64,000 nucleotides of DNA from Parietaria judaica (GCA_954871525.1 OX940860.1:18446001-18510000), one strand, 5' to 3'. Numbered from the stretch's first letter, positions 37,171 through 50,262 are shown. Program-made: numbers and translations. The notes: generated by a model not told the origin, from the letters alone.

Positions 37171-39684
37171 ATAAAAAATTACGGTAGGCACTAGGTAATT
37201 AAAGAAAAAAAAAATTAGCCAAAAACTTTTATATCATTAAAAAATTATACCGCCAAACAAAAATTAAGTATATAAATCATACTTTCGTAATATTAAAATA
37301 TTTTTGTCACAAACATCCCTTTAATGTACAGCAAAACATTCTGTGTTTTTTTTTTGTCTGATTTAAGAAGCCATTGATTTCATGGAGGTTGTGGTAGGTC
37401 AAAAGAGAATAGACCTATTTGCATCATTAATGATCAAATCTATGTTAATTAGAAGAAATGCAATTAAGTATGTTATTATTAATATTATTATTAAACAGTA
37501 TCTGTAGTGATGACTTTAAGCTCAATGTATTCATGAATCATGGTGATGGTATATATCATTTGTTCCAAACAATGTTTATAGATAGTAGGCTTTTAAGATT
37601 ACATTATCTTTAATTTACATGGATCTTCAATATTATTTTATTTTTATTATATTAAATAAAAAAAGGAGTAACTAAAAATATCAAAGTAATTGACAGATAG
37701 CAAATCTTTAAACATGCTTATAATTATATTAATGCAAACATTATATCTTATAAAATATTCGTGTTTAACCGATATACCATGAAATTGATATTGGTATTAA
37801 TGAACTTATAATTATAATTTACTGGGCAATTTACATGTAAAATTAGACTATAATTAATCGGTATTGGCATTTTAAACATTAAATAACATCCCAACAGCTC
37901 GAAAACAGTGATTTCTATGGAACTATTTTTTTTTTCTTTCTCCAGAATATATATTTCATATACATTTTGTCGAAAACAGTGATATTTTTAGCTTTTAAAA
38001 AAAAAAAAAAAAACTTTACTTTACTCTAATATTAATGCCAAACCATCATCATACTGTATTAACTATTTTTTAGATTTTATAATGTTTTTAGTCTCCGAAT
38101 TAATTTCTTCTAAATTTTGTAAGCTATTTATGAAAAATCAGACTACATATTACCGTGCTCTCGTACTAATATCGTGTTCACCTGTTATTTGTCATGTTGC
38201 CATTAATTATTTCATATTTTGTGTCTCGTGTCCGAACTCAGATTCACCCTGAGAGTGGCGGATTATGAGTCAACTTCATGGAGATTGTGAAATGTTTGAA
38301 ATGCTTATTTTAGAAAATAGGAATGAGATGATTACAAGGTAGGCAGTGGGATAGTTGATTTGGTATGTTATGTCCCCATAAAGATTATCATTATTTCTCA
38401 GTGGAATCCTCATGTGCTAACTCTTTCAATGCTGCCACTTAGCCACACTAATATATTAATTAATTAATTAAGAAAAAAGAACACCTAATTAATATCTTTT
38501 CAAAATCATTATCTGTAAACTCCTAATTAGATCTCTTAAGCCACTTCACCATTCCAAACTTGACATATCTTTTTCTTTCTTTTTCTTCCCTTCTTTGGTG
38601 ATAAAAAAGAAGATAAAAGTAAAGAGAAGAAGAAGAAAAATATGATTTTTTTTTTACCTTTTTTTTCTTTATGTAAACCTAAATCCCAAAGGGTAAGTGT
38701 ATATTTTGGTATGATTGCTTAGGTGAGTCTAATTCCCAACACTGCAATGAATTCATGAACCAAAGAAGGTGAGAAAAGAGTGCATTAAGACCAACATCTT
38801 CACTTTACCAGTTACCAAACTTCATAAATACTGTAAACAAGAGTTTCCCGAAACGGTCAAACGAATCACGTGAAAACCGGCCACCCACGCGACAAACCGT
38901 TCGAAATCATAAAGGCGTTATTTAAAGCGCATGAACCGGCTTGAAGATCTTTTCTAGAAGGTGGACCCACCAAATTTGTGTCTAAAACATAATGTTCTTA
39001 TGACTATAAAGAGTGCATCTGCATTGTAGAAAAATCATTAGAAAATCTTTATGGCCAACTTGGCAATGTTTGTGAAGAATGTATTTATATTAGCTTATAA
39101 GGAGAAGTTGAAGATTAGTTTAAAGCCAAACACTTTATTTGATTTGACTTAAGGAATAGAATCTTGAAACATAACCCAAGATTAAAGCAGTATTCTTTCC
39201 ATTTTATTAAGGTTATATCATGTTAACTTTATAATTTAAGTATGTTATTCTCAATATGAACTTGTTTAGGGTTTGTGTATTTACACTTACCGTTTGGGCC
39301 CGGCCCGGTTAAATCGTAATGGTTTAGTCTATTTAAGAGACAAGAGATGAATCAGAAGGCCACGGAGAGTTGTTCAAATGGATTCTCATCCTGACCATGG
39401 TAAACAGCGTTCGTTCGGTTCTAGACCCGAGATGAGATCGATCTACCGGGGTTAAAACATATGATTGAGTAAAAAAAACAATAAGAATCCATAGAAATGA
39501 TTATTGCGTGCAATAATATTAAGAAAACAATCTCTAAATGAAAAGCATGTACACAAAGAAGAAATTAAATTGGCAGCAAAAAATAAGTCTTAAATAACTT
39601 AATTATTCGTTGTGTTACAAAATTGTGATGGTTTACCGGGAATTATTTTGCCAAAAATCAGCTTAACTAACCGAAAATATGAAG
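37171..39684. other. Gene-poor AT-rich region
   Basis: No open frame of note over 2.5 kb and no defined repeat ends. A GC-richer patch at 38850-38960 has no coding character. Confidence 0.5.
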
Positions 39685-42600
39685 TCATCGCTCCAATAAC
39701 ATAACCATTTCGCAGTGAGAGGTGTGAGGGAAAAGGTCAACAGCCATTGACTTTACCGGGTGAAAGGCCTCCGAAGCGGGCATTGACTTTGCCCTGTGTC
39801 GTGCCAGACCAGCAGCGCTCATGGTCCTCCACCCTCGGTTGTTCTTGTTTTTCTCTATTTGTTCGGGAGCCGGAGTGCAAAGCTCGATAGCATTTGCCAC
39901 TAAGCTTTCCGGGTTGCAAGAAATATAACTGCATTGAGACGGAAAATAATTAAAGTTCCAAAAGTATTAAAAGGAATAGAAAATAAGCTTATAAGAACTT
40001 ACACTAGTCTTCGAAGGAGTGGATGAGTTCTTAGAGCTTTAATCACCTGCAATATCAATCGGTTTATTAGACGGTAGTATCGTATCGAGTCCCGGTGAAT
40101 ATTCGACATATAAATATGAAAAACATAGGAACTACGAGTAGAATGTTGGGGAATTATTTTATAATTTTCAAATTAATAATAATAACATGCTGTTAAACAC
40201 AGGACTACGTAAGACCAACTAATTATAAACATAACGATAATTAATTAGAAAATAATAACTGAATATAATCTGGAAATCGAAGCTATATTTTCAACTCTAA
40301 ATATTCATTGCTGATTTGGCAACCGGGATGTGCGACTTACAGTGGGATGTAATCCGCTGCGCGGAGGGTCCACAATAGCGACAACGTTTTTGAAGCACTG
40401 AACTGGAGGGTTCGCACTTTCAGAAGAAGCATTGTTTTGAGCTTGGCCGTTTGGCTCCGGCAAGTTGTCACCTTCTGAACTTTCAGACACCGGTTTTTCA
40501 TTTTCGAGCTTTTGGACAGAGTCACTCTTGGAATCTTGTCCATTTTCCACCACGTTTTCTTTCTCATCGGCTGTGGAATTTACGTCCTCGCCTTTTTCGG
40601 ATTCATTTTGAACTTCATCTGGTTTCATAGTGGACTTCATGTATTCCTTCAACAGCGATCCCATCACGTCCTCGGCCTATGACCAAACATTTCAACATTT
40701 TGTTCATTGAAAGACGGGAAATTGCGACCAAACTTTCATTTCAAGGGTTATTATTATCACCTTTGAACAGATGAATCTGCAATTTGTAATGCCGTTAATT
40801 TCGGCATTCCTCTTAGCATCTGAAACTGCTGAAGCGTTCATTTCAATGCCTACAACCTAGAATAAGCAAAGCGAGCTCATTCGTTATTTCGTTATGAGAG
40901 AGGGAAAAAAAAAGGGAATTAAAACTTTTGAACGAGATTAAACGTTGGCTAGATTATTACCATACCGACACGGTGGGCCAAAGTAAGCCCAATTGTCCCA
41001 GTTCCACAACAGACATCAAACAGCAAAGTATCAGGTCCTAAACCGGCCCAATCCCCAGCCAGAGAGTAGAGCTTCTCCGCAGCTAATGTATTAACCTGTA
41101 CCAAAATTGTAATAAGGAAATTACTAAAAAAAACCCTTTTCCATGCAGTATGAGAAATAACCAGTGACTTCTTACCTGGAAGAAAGCCGTTGGTGAGATA
41201 CAGAATTTGAGATTGCTGATGTAATCATGAATCCGAGCTTCTACGGGATTAGGGTCAGACTCCGTTTCATTAGGAACTCGGAGCGAACTTAACGGTGCGT
41301 CAGCTGGTGCTACATTAGATATGCCTTGGTGATCCTATAGGAGGAGGGGTGGAATTATTAAATTTAGAAGACCCATAAACTAGGGGTGAAATTTTAGTAC
41401 CAAATTCCACCAGTTTTCACTATTTGACTCGGAAAATACCCTGTTCCTGTTTTCCATTTTTTCAGTTATAAATATAATTTTGTTTATTGTACTAATATGT
41501 ATTTTCATAAAATCCCTATTTAAAACCGGTAAATTTCCGTTTGAATCGGTATTTTCTGGTTTAAACAATTCCCTTTTTTTTTTACCGATTCCCGAAAAAC
41601 CTGTACCAGGACCAGGAGTTTTAAATTCCCGGAAAACCAGGACCGAGAGGAAAAATTGTGAAATTTTCTGGAACTAGTTAAGTTACCTGAACAACTAAAC
41701 CGGTTAGTGGCAAAGAGGGTGAATTTGCGGCAGCTCCTTCAGCGAATGCTTGAGCCAGCTTCTCGAATTCGCTTGTCACCAATGCTTCATCAATTCCTGT
41801 GGAGCAAACCTAATTGTTTTTAAGACAAGCAAGATAAAGATTAGTAAGAAGTTTGAAAATCAGCAGTTATGCTAATGGTATTTAAGAGTCAAGCAACCAA
41901 TTTTTATTTTTATTTTTTTTAATTTAAACAATACTATTACGACTCAAAATCATCTGTAAACAGAATTACATTTTTAGTTAATGGTTATGGCTATCCTTCT
42001 CATTCACTTAAGGTCTATTAAAGAGACCAAAACATATTTAGAGATTAAATAACTAACACTAACATATTTTGAAAAATTCTAATGACATAATTAATTTACC
42101 TAATAAGCATTATTAAACTACAAACAATGTTACAAATGTAATAAGTACAATATTCCAAGACATGTTTAAGATAACTGCGGAACTGATTTTTCTAGTTATG
42201 CAATAATAAACCTGTTTACTTAGTGTGTGTGTGTGTGTATATGTATAGCAGACTTCAAGGGTTTTGAACATGCAATTACAAATTGTTAAAACAATTTAAA
42301 GAAAAACAAAAGATGAATCTTGGCCTTGCTTTAGAACCGGACAGTCAAATCAAAATTCAGAGACTAGCCTGCACAATAAGCATGACCTCAGCAACGGTCG
42401 ACTCAGAATTTTCGGAATCGGCAGTCTTTTTAGGTCCCCTTCCTTCTCGTACCTTCACATTCACAATGTTATCTGTAAATTAAACGAATATAGCACATAA
42501 AATCCCGGAAAATAATCTCATGCGTAAAAATGTCAGAGGGACTGGTCTCAAGAAATGGAAAACCATGCCAAGAAAGTGAATAAAAGATCATTGCTCCATT

Positions 42601-45600
42601 AACCATAAGCATCTATTATCATCAAATAAAATGTGGAGAACTTTTTCTTCCTTTTGCAATCCGAATTTCACAAGGTCTTAACCAAGGTTCAACTTACCGA
42701 ACTTGCCGATAAATTGCTTGCCGTTATCGACGGATTAGTCGATAACTTACCGGATTATCGACGGAAAACTAATAATACTGTAGATTACCGATTACCGATA
42801 CTTTTCGATGATTATCGACACTTATCGAGGATTATCGATGAAAAATCACTAAAATATTTTTAAGAATATATCTACTAAGTTTATAATGTTGATAAAACAT
42901 TAAAAATGCCAAAAATAAAATCATTTCATACTCAAACATAGGTAAATAAAATATAGTTTCACTCTCACATATGTAAATACTCGAATAAAATCATCGAAAA
43001 ATGCAAAAATTCTTGAAAAGTACTATATTTTTGTTATTTTTCAAAATGTTTGCCGATTTTCGGCAAAAATCATGGAAAAGTACTGGCATGGCCGTCTTGC
43101 CGATAACTACCGGCAAGACGGATAATCGAAGATTATCGAAGATAATCGTGGAAAAGTCGAACCTTGGTCTTAACCATGAAAGCTGTCGATCATTGTCCGT
43201 ATTGAAAACGAGCTTTGGAATGGGCCTATTTTATTTTATCCGAATTTTAGTCAGATTTTCGTCCAATTATGTCTGAATTTTCTACCGGTATTTTTGTCCT
43301 ACAATTTGTAGTTAAACTGGGAGCTTAAAATACTTAAATAGTTTCCGGCTGATCGTTTTAACAAGTTTTCCAATCAACCATAAATGGAACGGAAGCAGTG
43401 ATGATCATCATATAACTACGCATGCAATAAACCATTTGTATTTGAAAACCTACGGTGAGTTGACGCCAAAACCCAGTATTCTTAAACCTGTTCCAAACTG
43501 GCAAGCCAGATTGCTGCAAAAACTCCTGAAAGATTGAAGCATATTTACAGCCGATTTCCGAAACGTTGGGGCAGTCTACAGGTTCTTGAACTGCTGTCAC
43601 ACCCTCCCTGTAAAAAAATTAGTTACTTGGCTACTTTAATAAATAAATAAAAATGCGCAATAGAACTATCAATATCGACCACAATATTCACGGAACCTGA
43701 AATTCCCAAGCATAAACCCCACAGTTATTTTCCCCTGTAGAGAATATCCGACAGAAAACTCGCACTTATTTCGGTATCCATTCACAAGTGGCGATGCAAG
43801 TATGCCCTCCAAGACACAGGGAAGTCCACCTACACCATTTTCAATAGAAGACATTAAACAGAGAACCTCATTTTCCGATGGAATAAAAAAATAAAAATAA
43901 AAAAGAGAACAGCTTGAACATGACCAGTCGAGAATATTTAAGAAATTTACCTATTTCTCTAGACTTGTGAATCCATTCCGGTAATGCAACGCCATTAGGA
44001 CAAGCTTTACGAGCATTTCTAGCCTGAAAATAAAACGAATTGTAATTAACTCAGAGAACGATATAAACAAAAGAGATCCCAACATAGCAAGAGACACTGA
44101 CCAGTCTTTTGAGAATCTGCATAATGGAACTCTTTTTGTGCTCTAATTGATCATTGTATGACAGATGCGCGAGCGGTGTGACCACTTCTCGGACGCTTCT
44201 GCCACTTGCAGGATTCGAAGTCTCTTCATTACCATCCAATCCCGGATTAATATTCTTCTCAAACGACCGGGGAACGACATCAGCGACCTTAACGCTTTTA
44301 TTTCCTATGGATTTTCCCTCCAGCTCCTACAATGATATGATTCGGTACATAAATTACTTTTTGCACTTGTACATAGCACAATTGTATTAGAAAATCGGGA
44401 ATACCTTCGAACCGGTCTTTAATTGTTCGGAGTTTTCGAAGCTCATGAAACCTACGGTCATGCCCTTTTTCTTCTTCGCAGATTTGTAAGAAACTCCCTG
44501 GCAATGGGAACAAAGAACGAGTTCGGAACATTAAAGTTTAAACCCAAAACTAATGATCGAGAACTCGAGCTTAACATAAATGTAGGCGACAGAAAATCTG
44601 TGAATTTAATGTACTGTTGGTGAATCGCTACTCAATTATATACACTTTCTTCCAAAATAAGAACCCAAAACACAGATATAGCATCAAACAAAATAAAATA
44701 AAATCCCTAATTGCATAAGAATGGTTTAACAAACATAGTTCTAAAGCAAAGTTTCAAACTTCAACCTCAGAGCAAAGTTTCAATCTTCACAACATCAAAG
44801 TTATTACTCACAAACTCCAATTGCTAAGTAATCAAAATTAGCCAAAAAGTACCAAAAACACTGTTTAAGAGCAAAGTTTCAATCTTCGTAACCTCACATT
44901 TATTACTCAGGAGTCCTTTTAACTAATCAAAATTGTCCAAAAATGACAAAAAAACACAGCTTCAGAACAAAGTTCCAATCTTCACAATCACAACCTTAAA
45001 TTATTACTCAGAAACTCTAATTGCTAAGGGTCCTTTAACAAATCAAAATTAGCCAAGAAGTACCCAAAACACAGTTTCAGAGCAAAGTTCCAATCTTCAC
45101 AGAACCCTAAATTCAATCACCTGGTTGCTAAGAAAGCTGTTCAAATCCTCGGACTTCCATTTCCTGGGAAGATGAACCAGGCACTTCGTCAGACCCGACT
45201 CCGACTCCGACCCCAAACCCTCGCCGCCGTCTTCGTCATCGTTATCCTCATCGCCGTCGACCACCGCCTCCGTCATCATGACCTCGTCCTCCTCAGTGGC
45301 GTCGCCGTCGTCGAACTTTTTAGCGATCTTCTTGGCGCGCTCGGAGGTGGGGTCCCACGTGCTGTCCGCGCGCTGCCGGAGCTCGGCCTCGCCGTGGGCG
45401 TAGCGACACGTGGCGCCGTGGCTGCAGGCGTCGCCGGAGCTTCGTCGGAAGTAGGAGCAGAGGCTCGTTTTCCAGAGCGGGTGGGAGTCGTCGTAGATGA
45501 TCTTCCGCTTCTCCCCCGGAGCTGCGGCGGCGGGCAGTGCGGCATCGGACGGCTGAGATTGAGGCGGGGGATCGGCGGCGGTGTCGTGGGCGTTGGATTG

Positions 45601-45660
45601 GAGGGCGGTGTCGGGGGGGTTTAGGGTTTGGGAGTCAGCGTTACTGGGAGACGACGCCAT
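39685..45660 (-). CDS. CCCH zinc finger - tRNA (uracil-5-)-methyltransferase fusion (C3H24-like)
   Basis: About a dozen exons run from MASSPSNADS (45660) to the TGA at 39685; exon 1 ends at 45121. The Pro/Ala/Gln-rich N terminus leads into a CCCH finger (C-X10-C-X5-C-X3-H, in KTSLCSYFRRSSGDAC...CRYAH). An acidic stretch and an RNA-recognition-like segment (TKCLVHLPRKWKSEDLNSFLSNQ, then GMTVGFMSFE) follow. The catalytic half is a TrmA/RumA/TRMT2A-type SAM-dependent RNA uracil C5-methyltransferase, predicted to make m5U54 in the T loop of tRNA. It shows NKCEFSVGYS, FQVNTLAAEKLY, the SAM loop FDVCCGTGTIGLTLAHRVGMVVGIEMN, VAIVDPPRSGLHP, the catalytic-Cys motif YISCNPESL, and DLFPHTSHCEMVMLLER. 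An acidic insert of roughly 75 residues separates the SAM motif from DPPR. It resembles Arabidopsis zinc finger CCCH domain protein 24, from memory. Introns hold a MITE and a tandem repeat. Confidence 0.92.
42682..43167. mobile_element. MITE in an intron of the CCCH/methyltransferase gene
   Basis: A 486-bp element has matching inverted ends: ccaaggttcaactt at 42682-42695 against the complement of aagtcgaaccttgg at 43154-43167, with one mismatch in 14. It is flanked by tcttaa on both sides (42676-42681 and 43168-43173). The interior is packed with self-complementary ttatcgacgg/gattatcga words, so the whole element can fold back on itself. There is no coding capacity. It is a non-autonomous DNA transposon whose superfamily is unclear because the 6-bp duplication is not diagnostic. 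Confidence 0.8.
44769..45100. repeat. Intronic tandem repeat with unit of about 100 bp, roughly 3.3 copies
   Basis: The phrase agagcaaagtttcaatcttc recurs at 44769, 44868, 44964 and 45079 with small changes. Each is followed in the same order by attactca, ctaatcaaaatt, agccaaaaagtacc and acacagtt-like words. The spacing (99, 96, 115 bp) shows copies that diverged by indels. It lies in intron 1 of the CCCH/methyltransferase gene. Confidence 0.8.
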
Positions 45661-46739
45661 GGGGTTGGAGTGAGAAGAGCTTAGTGTTTGACTGGAAAAA
45701 CAAACCACAAAAGAAACTGAACATGAATTCTTTTGAGGAAGAGCAGTTTTTTTTAAAAAAATCCATTTTTTTTTTATTATCAACAATATTAATTTTTAAT
45801 TACTCTATGAAGTTCTCAATATTACTATTTGAATTTTCATCACATTCATCTATTTTTCAGTTGATTTAATAAAATTTGAATATGCTGTTTTTTGTATAAT
45901 GTTAAATCATCTAAAAATAGGCATAAATTTTTTTATAAAAAAGGCAAAATACTGATTATTAAAAAATTTGACCAAAAATTAATGAATATTAAAAACTTAA
46001 CTATATATAAAAAAATGAATTTATACAGTCATTCTTTGGAGTTAAATGTAATATTCTTTTATTAGTGTTAATAGTCTTTTTTTTCAAAAATTTCTGGTGA
46101 ATGCTAATGTAATTATGTTATACGATTATTTTTTGTATTATTTAATACACTATGCTAAAAAAGAAGTCATATAAAAAATTTATTTATGTTAGCTGACTTT
46201 TGATTTTGAAAATTACTTCATAGGAATTTTTTGTTTCTTTTATTAGTATTTTCTTGAACTGATATCATGTTTCTTTTTTACTTCATAGGAATTTTTTGTT
46301 TGTTTTATTAGTATTTTCTTGAACTGAAATCATGTTTCTTTTTTAACATTTCACAGGCTACACATCAAAAAAAATTAAAAATAAGAGCATATATTTGTTC
46401 TATTTTATAGTTTTACTTATTACGATTACACCCAATTACAATCGATTACGTCCAAGTAAACGGGCCTTCCGTCACCAACTTCCAAAAGCAAAGCAAAGCA
46501 AAAGCTATAACAATTCCAATATACTAGTATGAGAATTTTACACTCACCAATATATAGAAAAACTTTAGAGCCCACTTCCATGGAAAAATCTCTAGAACCT
46601 TTTTCGGATTTTGTTCGCTTAAGATTATACAGAACCGAGCCACCGGCTTGTTTATCGCCGGAAAACGATGGCCATTTCCAAGCAAAACATGATATTCTAT
46701 ATTGAAAATTTACAGCGTCAAGTCACTGGAAGAAGAGCC
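45661..46739. other. Intergenic, AT-rich
   Basis: 5' flank of the CCCH/methyltransferase gene and 3' flank of the RING ligase gene. Contains a 65-bp tandem duplication (listed separately); nothing coding. Confidence 0.5.
46215..46344. repeat. 65-bp tandem duplication
   Basis: 46215-46279 (starting acttcataggaatttttt) is repeated at 46280-46344 with two visible substitutions, in AT-rich intergenic DNA. Confidence 0.88.
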
Positions 46740-48858
46740 TCAATCATCGGCTGTGTTGTTCACTTTGATTTCCAAGAGTCGCTCCACAAGTTGCCGGCAA
46801 ATCGGACATTGGTCGGTCTGGAACCTCAAAAGCTTCGCGCAGCCACTGCACATACACTGAACAGAATACACAAAAGCATGCCATTAACACGGACTTGAAA
46901 AGAGTACATGAATAGATTATAATTGTTTGCATTGCTTGTGTATTCCAACATACCATGTGGCGACAAGGGAGGACCGCTGTGTCTCGAGGTTCCGACAGGC
47001 AAATAACGCACTCTTTTCCAGATTCGTTTCCGTCAAAATCATCATCGATGCTGTTTCCGATTCCGAAAATCTCCTGCAGCTCGTACCTCATCTTGTTCAC
47101 CCACAGAATCTGTTTCATCACCCGGACATGGAATTTACCTTTTTCCTTCCCGAAAACCGCCTGAGTGATCTGAGTGTTTCCAGATGAGGTTCCATTTTTT
47201 TCATTTTCGCTTTCACCATTGTTCAACGCACATGCTTCGGCCTTCACCACCAGAGGATAAAACTCGGAATCGTTCCCTTTTGTTAACTCGGTTTCATCAA
47301 ACTTCGAGAAGTCAATTCCAGTTCCGGAAGGTTGTCTGAATTTCTGCCCAAGTCCTTGCTCAAACGGCACTGTAACTGCTTTAGGCACGTTTTCTTTGGT
47401 GACGATGACGTTACAGTCCACGTCTTCTTTAGCGAAAAACATAACTGAAACGCTACAGAAGAAAAGAAGAGGAACACAACAATCAGATCTTCAGAAACAA
47501 ACGGCTCATTCCTGTGAAAGACCGAATGGCAATTCATCAGTAAATAAAATCGAAAAAATGCCACCGGTAATTTACTCGAATCGGTAACCAAACTCTTCAT
47601 GCTATCAAACTGTAATCAATAACTCACATTAAATTTAACAGAGTTTCTTTTTTTTATTTATTTAAGCTTTATGAGACTATAAATTGAAACTTTCTTTGTC
47701 ATGAATGTGCGCACCAATAAAAAAAATAGATGTCGATTGGCACGTATTACAACACAAAATTCGGCCAAGGGAAGTTCAACAATGTGCAAAATCCCCTTCT
47801 CTTTATTATAAAGCAAAGAAAGAATAAACAATCTCGAGCTATCTTTCCCGAGTAAGATCGAACAATCGCCAACGCTAAGCTAAGCTAAACAAGAAAAAAC
47901 AAAACATAAAACTCCTTGCGGCCAAAGTGAGTGGCTAGGAGGTGACCGAAAGCCTAAAATCCAAGCAAGGAAAAACCTAAAATACCCTTGATAGACTAAT
48001 TGAAAGAAAGGCCCTTCCTAATATATAGAACAGAAAAGACATAATCGGATTAAACTCGAAAGAATTAATGAACATTTTGCCCTTTGTATGAAGGTAAGTG
48101 ATGGCGAGTCTATCAATCTATTCCCTTGACCCTTAAGAAACAAGAATGTTTCTTGACATCTTCTCAAACAAGTCTCTTACCTTTATTTTCTAAGTAACGT
48201 AATCGCGTACTTCTTATAACCCTTATGCTTTAATGAATAAATGAACACAAACTCCCTTGTTCGCAACCATAAGTAACTCTACTTCCTAGTCGACAATTTT
48301 CAAACCCATCACACAAATCAACATACATTTAACCACACATCTCAATCAAGTTTTCGTTAGGGGAAAAACAAGTTACCTTCCCGGTGCAATCGCATCAAAC
48401 GTGAAAGCAACAAGAAAACTCCCGGGATTCTCCTCGTCGGGCTCTATCCTCAAGCTCTCTTTCTTCACATTGACATCGTTCCGAATCGTCACGGCCTTCT
48501 GATGATCAACGTAGGGTTCCCCCGGCAAAGGAGCCCCCGAGCCGCCACCCGGGTGTGGCCGTACGGCACCACCCCAACCTCCTGCCATGTATCCCCCCGG
48601 GAAGACCTCACCGCCCATGCGAAACTGGTGCGGATACACCGGCGGGACCGGCGGCGGGGGATAGTAGCCAGGGTAGTGAAAAAAGGGCGGCGCATTAGCG
48701 TACTGGGTGGGATACGGCGTCGCAGCGGCGAACACGAATCTGTTTGCCGTACCGTCCGGCAGCGGAGGCTGCGGCTGCGGCGCCGGCTGTGGATTCTCCG
48801 GCGCCGGATGACTCCGGTGCCTCCTACGCCCCGATCCGCTGCTTCCTCCATTTCCCAT
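46740..48858 (-). CDS. LOG2/LUL-type RING-HC E3 ubiquitin ligase
   Basis: Three exons (48858-48377, 47461-46954, 46856-46740) give 368 residues; the phases fit. The start [10 protein letters not shown] is an N-myristoylation consensus, as in Arabidopsis LOG2, suggesting plasma-membrane anchoring. A Pro/Gly/Tyr-rich segment (about 30-130) is followed by the family's conserved domain ([34 protein letters not shown], then VMFFAKED, and [26 protein letters not shown]). The RING-HC finger lies near the C terminus: [25 protein letters not shown] and [19 protein letters not shown]2 partners GDU1 in amino-acid export and LUL paralogues act in stress responses; that is family knowledge and this gene's substrate is unknown. 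The acceptor of exon 2 was chosen at 47461 because it restores the family sequence just before VMFFAKED; a nearer cag would break the frame. Confidence 0.94.
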
Positions 48859-49765
48859 TCCCTTCAAAAGCCACCAAGTACGAACTTCACTCCTTCCTGA
48901 AACCAAATCCTTCCGATTCCGATCTGAATAACAGAATTCTTCCGATTAGAATTAATTTACACGATAATTGAAATATCAAAACCTCAAGTAAAGCAACGAC
49001 GAAAGTCAGATTTGCGAAATTCTTTCGATTCATATATATATTTTTACTCAAAGCAAAACTGAAACACCAAATGACAACGATTGCGCAAATTCTTTCGTCG
49101 CTGAAAATTTTCTCGGCAAACAATCAGGAAAACCGGAATCGACACGAGAACGTGGAATTCCCCGCGCGAAATCGAAGGAGACGCGAAGCTCGAAAGAGAT
49201 GATGATGATACCTGGAGAGAGGCGGTTCCGTACGGATATGCAGGCTCCGAATTCGTTCCAGTTTCGAAACCCCAGACTAGAGAGAGAAAGAGAAAGAGTT
49301 CGTTAGAGAGATGAATCCGAGACAGAACAATAGGATTTGATTGCGTTTAATAAATTACTTATTTATTAATGAAAATAAATTAGTTAAGAGAAGGATAGAA
49401 ATGGAATGGAAAAATAGTAGTAGGCAAGATTCCTCACCACCGTACCGCTGGCAATTCTGTCACTAATGACAATTACTACGTCATTAATTCAAACTCTTGA
49501 CAACTTTGTGTGCGGCACTGATATCACCGATTACGTCATGAGATCGTCCACAACGCCAATCGCAATACCGAAACCCGCTGAGGCCCTTGTCAAAAACGTT
49601 GTCTGCATCACCGAAAACGGCAAGTACAATCAACAACGCCGTCGAGAACACTGTTGACGTGGTTTCCCACCTCAAACAGTCGAGTGTGACTTGTGAGTGT
49701 ATGATATTTGTTAAATGAACAACTTGGTGGAATTCGATCTCTCACGTTGCAAGCTCTCGATTCAC
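48859..49765. other. 5' region of the RING ligase gene and intergenic DNA
   Basis: The stretch 48900-49310 probably includes a 5'UTR intron: a GA-rich leader at 49215-49310 lies after a donor-like site near 49211. The stretch 49460-49680 is GC-richer and open on both strands for 63 codons; it reads like a fragment of an old repeat but matches nothing I recognise. Confidence 0.4.
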
Positions 49766-49768
49766 TCT

Positions 49769-49769
<1 letters not shown>

Positions 49770-49805
<36 letters not shown>
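49770..49805. repeat. (AT)n microsatellite
   Basis: About 18 uninterrupted AT units, the longest simple repeat in the window. Confidence 0.95.
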
Positions 49806-49807
<2 letters not shown>

Positions 49808-50262
49808 CAATGTAAATAAGACGAGGGATTTTTTAGAGAGGTTCGTCCCAAGGCGGTAGTTGACTACGTCCTCTGTATGTTTATTGCGACAAATAGCATG
49901 AACGGATAGCTACAAACAGCAAATCACGTTTAAAGCAAGAGGAAGAATAAGAGAGAATACAATAGGATCTTCAAGTAAGCAAGAATGACGGATAGAAAAC
50001 TCTCGACGTATTCTCTCAAGGATGCGTGTGACGATCGGAGGTTGAACTTGGTATTTATAGACTTCAGTTCTTCCCGTTGGACTTCCAGGAATCTTGGAAT
50101 CTTCTCTCCGAGCTGACTGGGTTGAATGACTCGTCTTGTGGCACGTGTCCCACGACTGCATTCTCTTCGTTAGGTTTGAATTATGGCCGTTGTAGAGTAG
50201 TCTTCGTGCTTCTGGTCTTTCGCTTGGGTTTGAATTGGGATGACAGGTAGAATATGTGACAA
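49806..50262 (-). mobile_element. Possible decayed retroelement LTR or fragment
   Basis: This stretch is GC-richer than its flanks. It has a minus-strand TATA-like element (tctataaatacc, about 50050) and a right edge that on the minus strand starts TGTCACATATTC. The left part (acgagggatttttt...gaggttcgtcccaaggcgg) recalls sequences commonly found in plant LTR elements. No target duplication or partner LTR was found, so the assignment is weak. Confidence 0.3.

Noticed and set aside
41380..41680. MITE in another intron of the CCCH/methyltransferase gene
   Set aside because: Words such as aaaccggt and ggaaaacc repeat, but no matching terminal repeats or target duplication could be found.
45172..45624. 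Plus-strand frame of 150 codons
   Set aside because: Shadow of the GC-rich first exon of the CCCH/methyltransferase gene.
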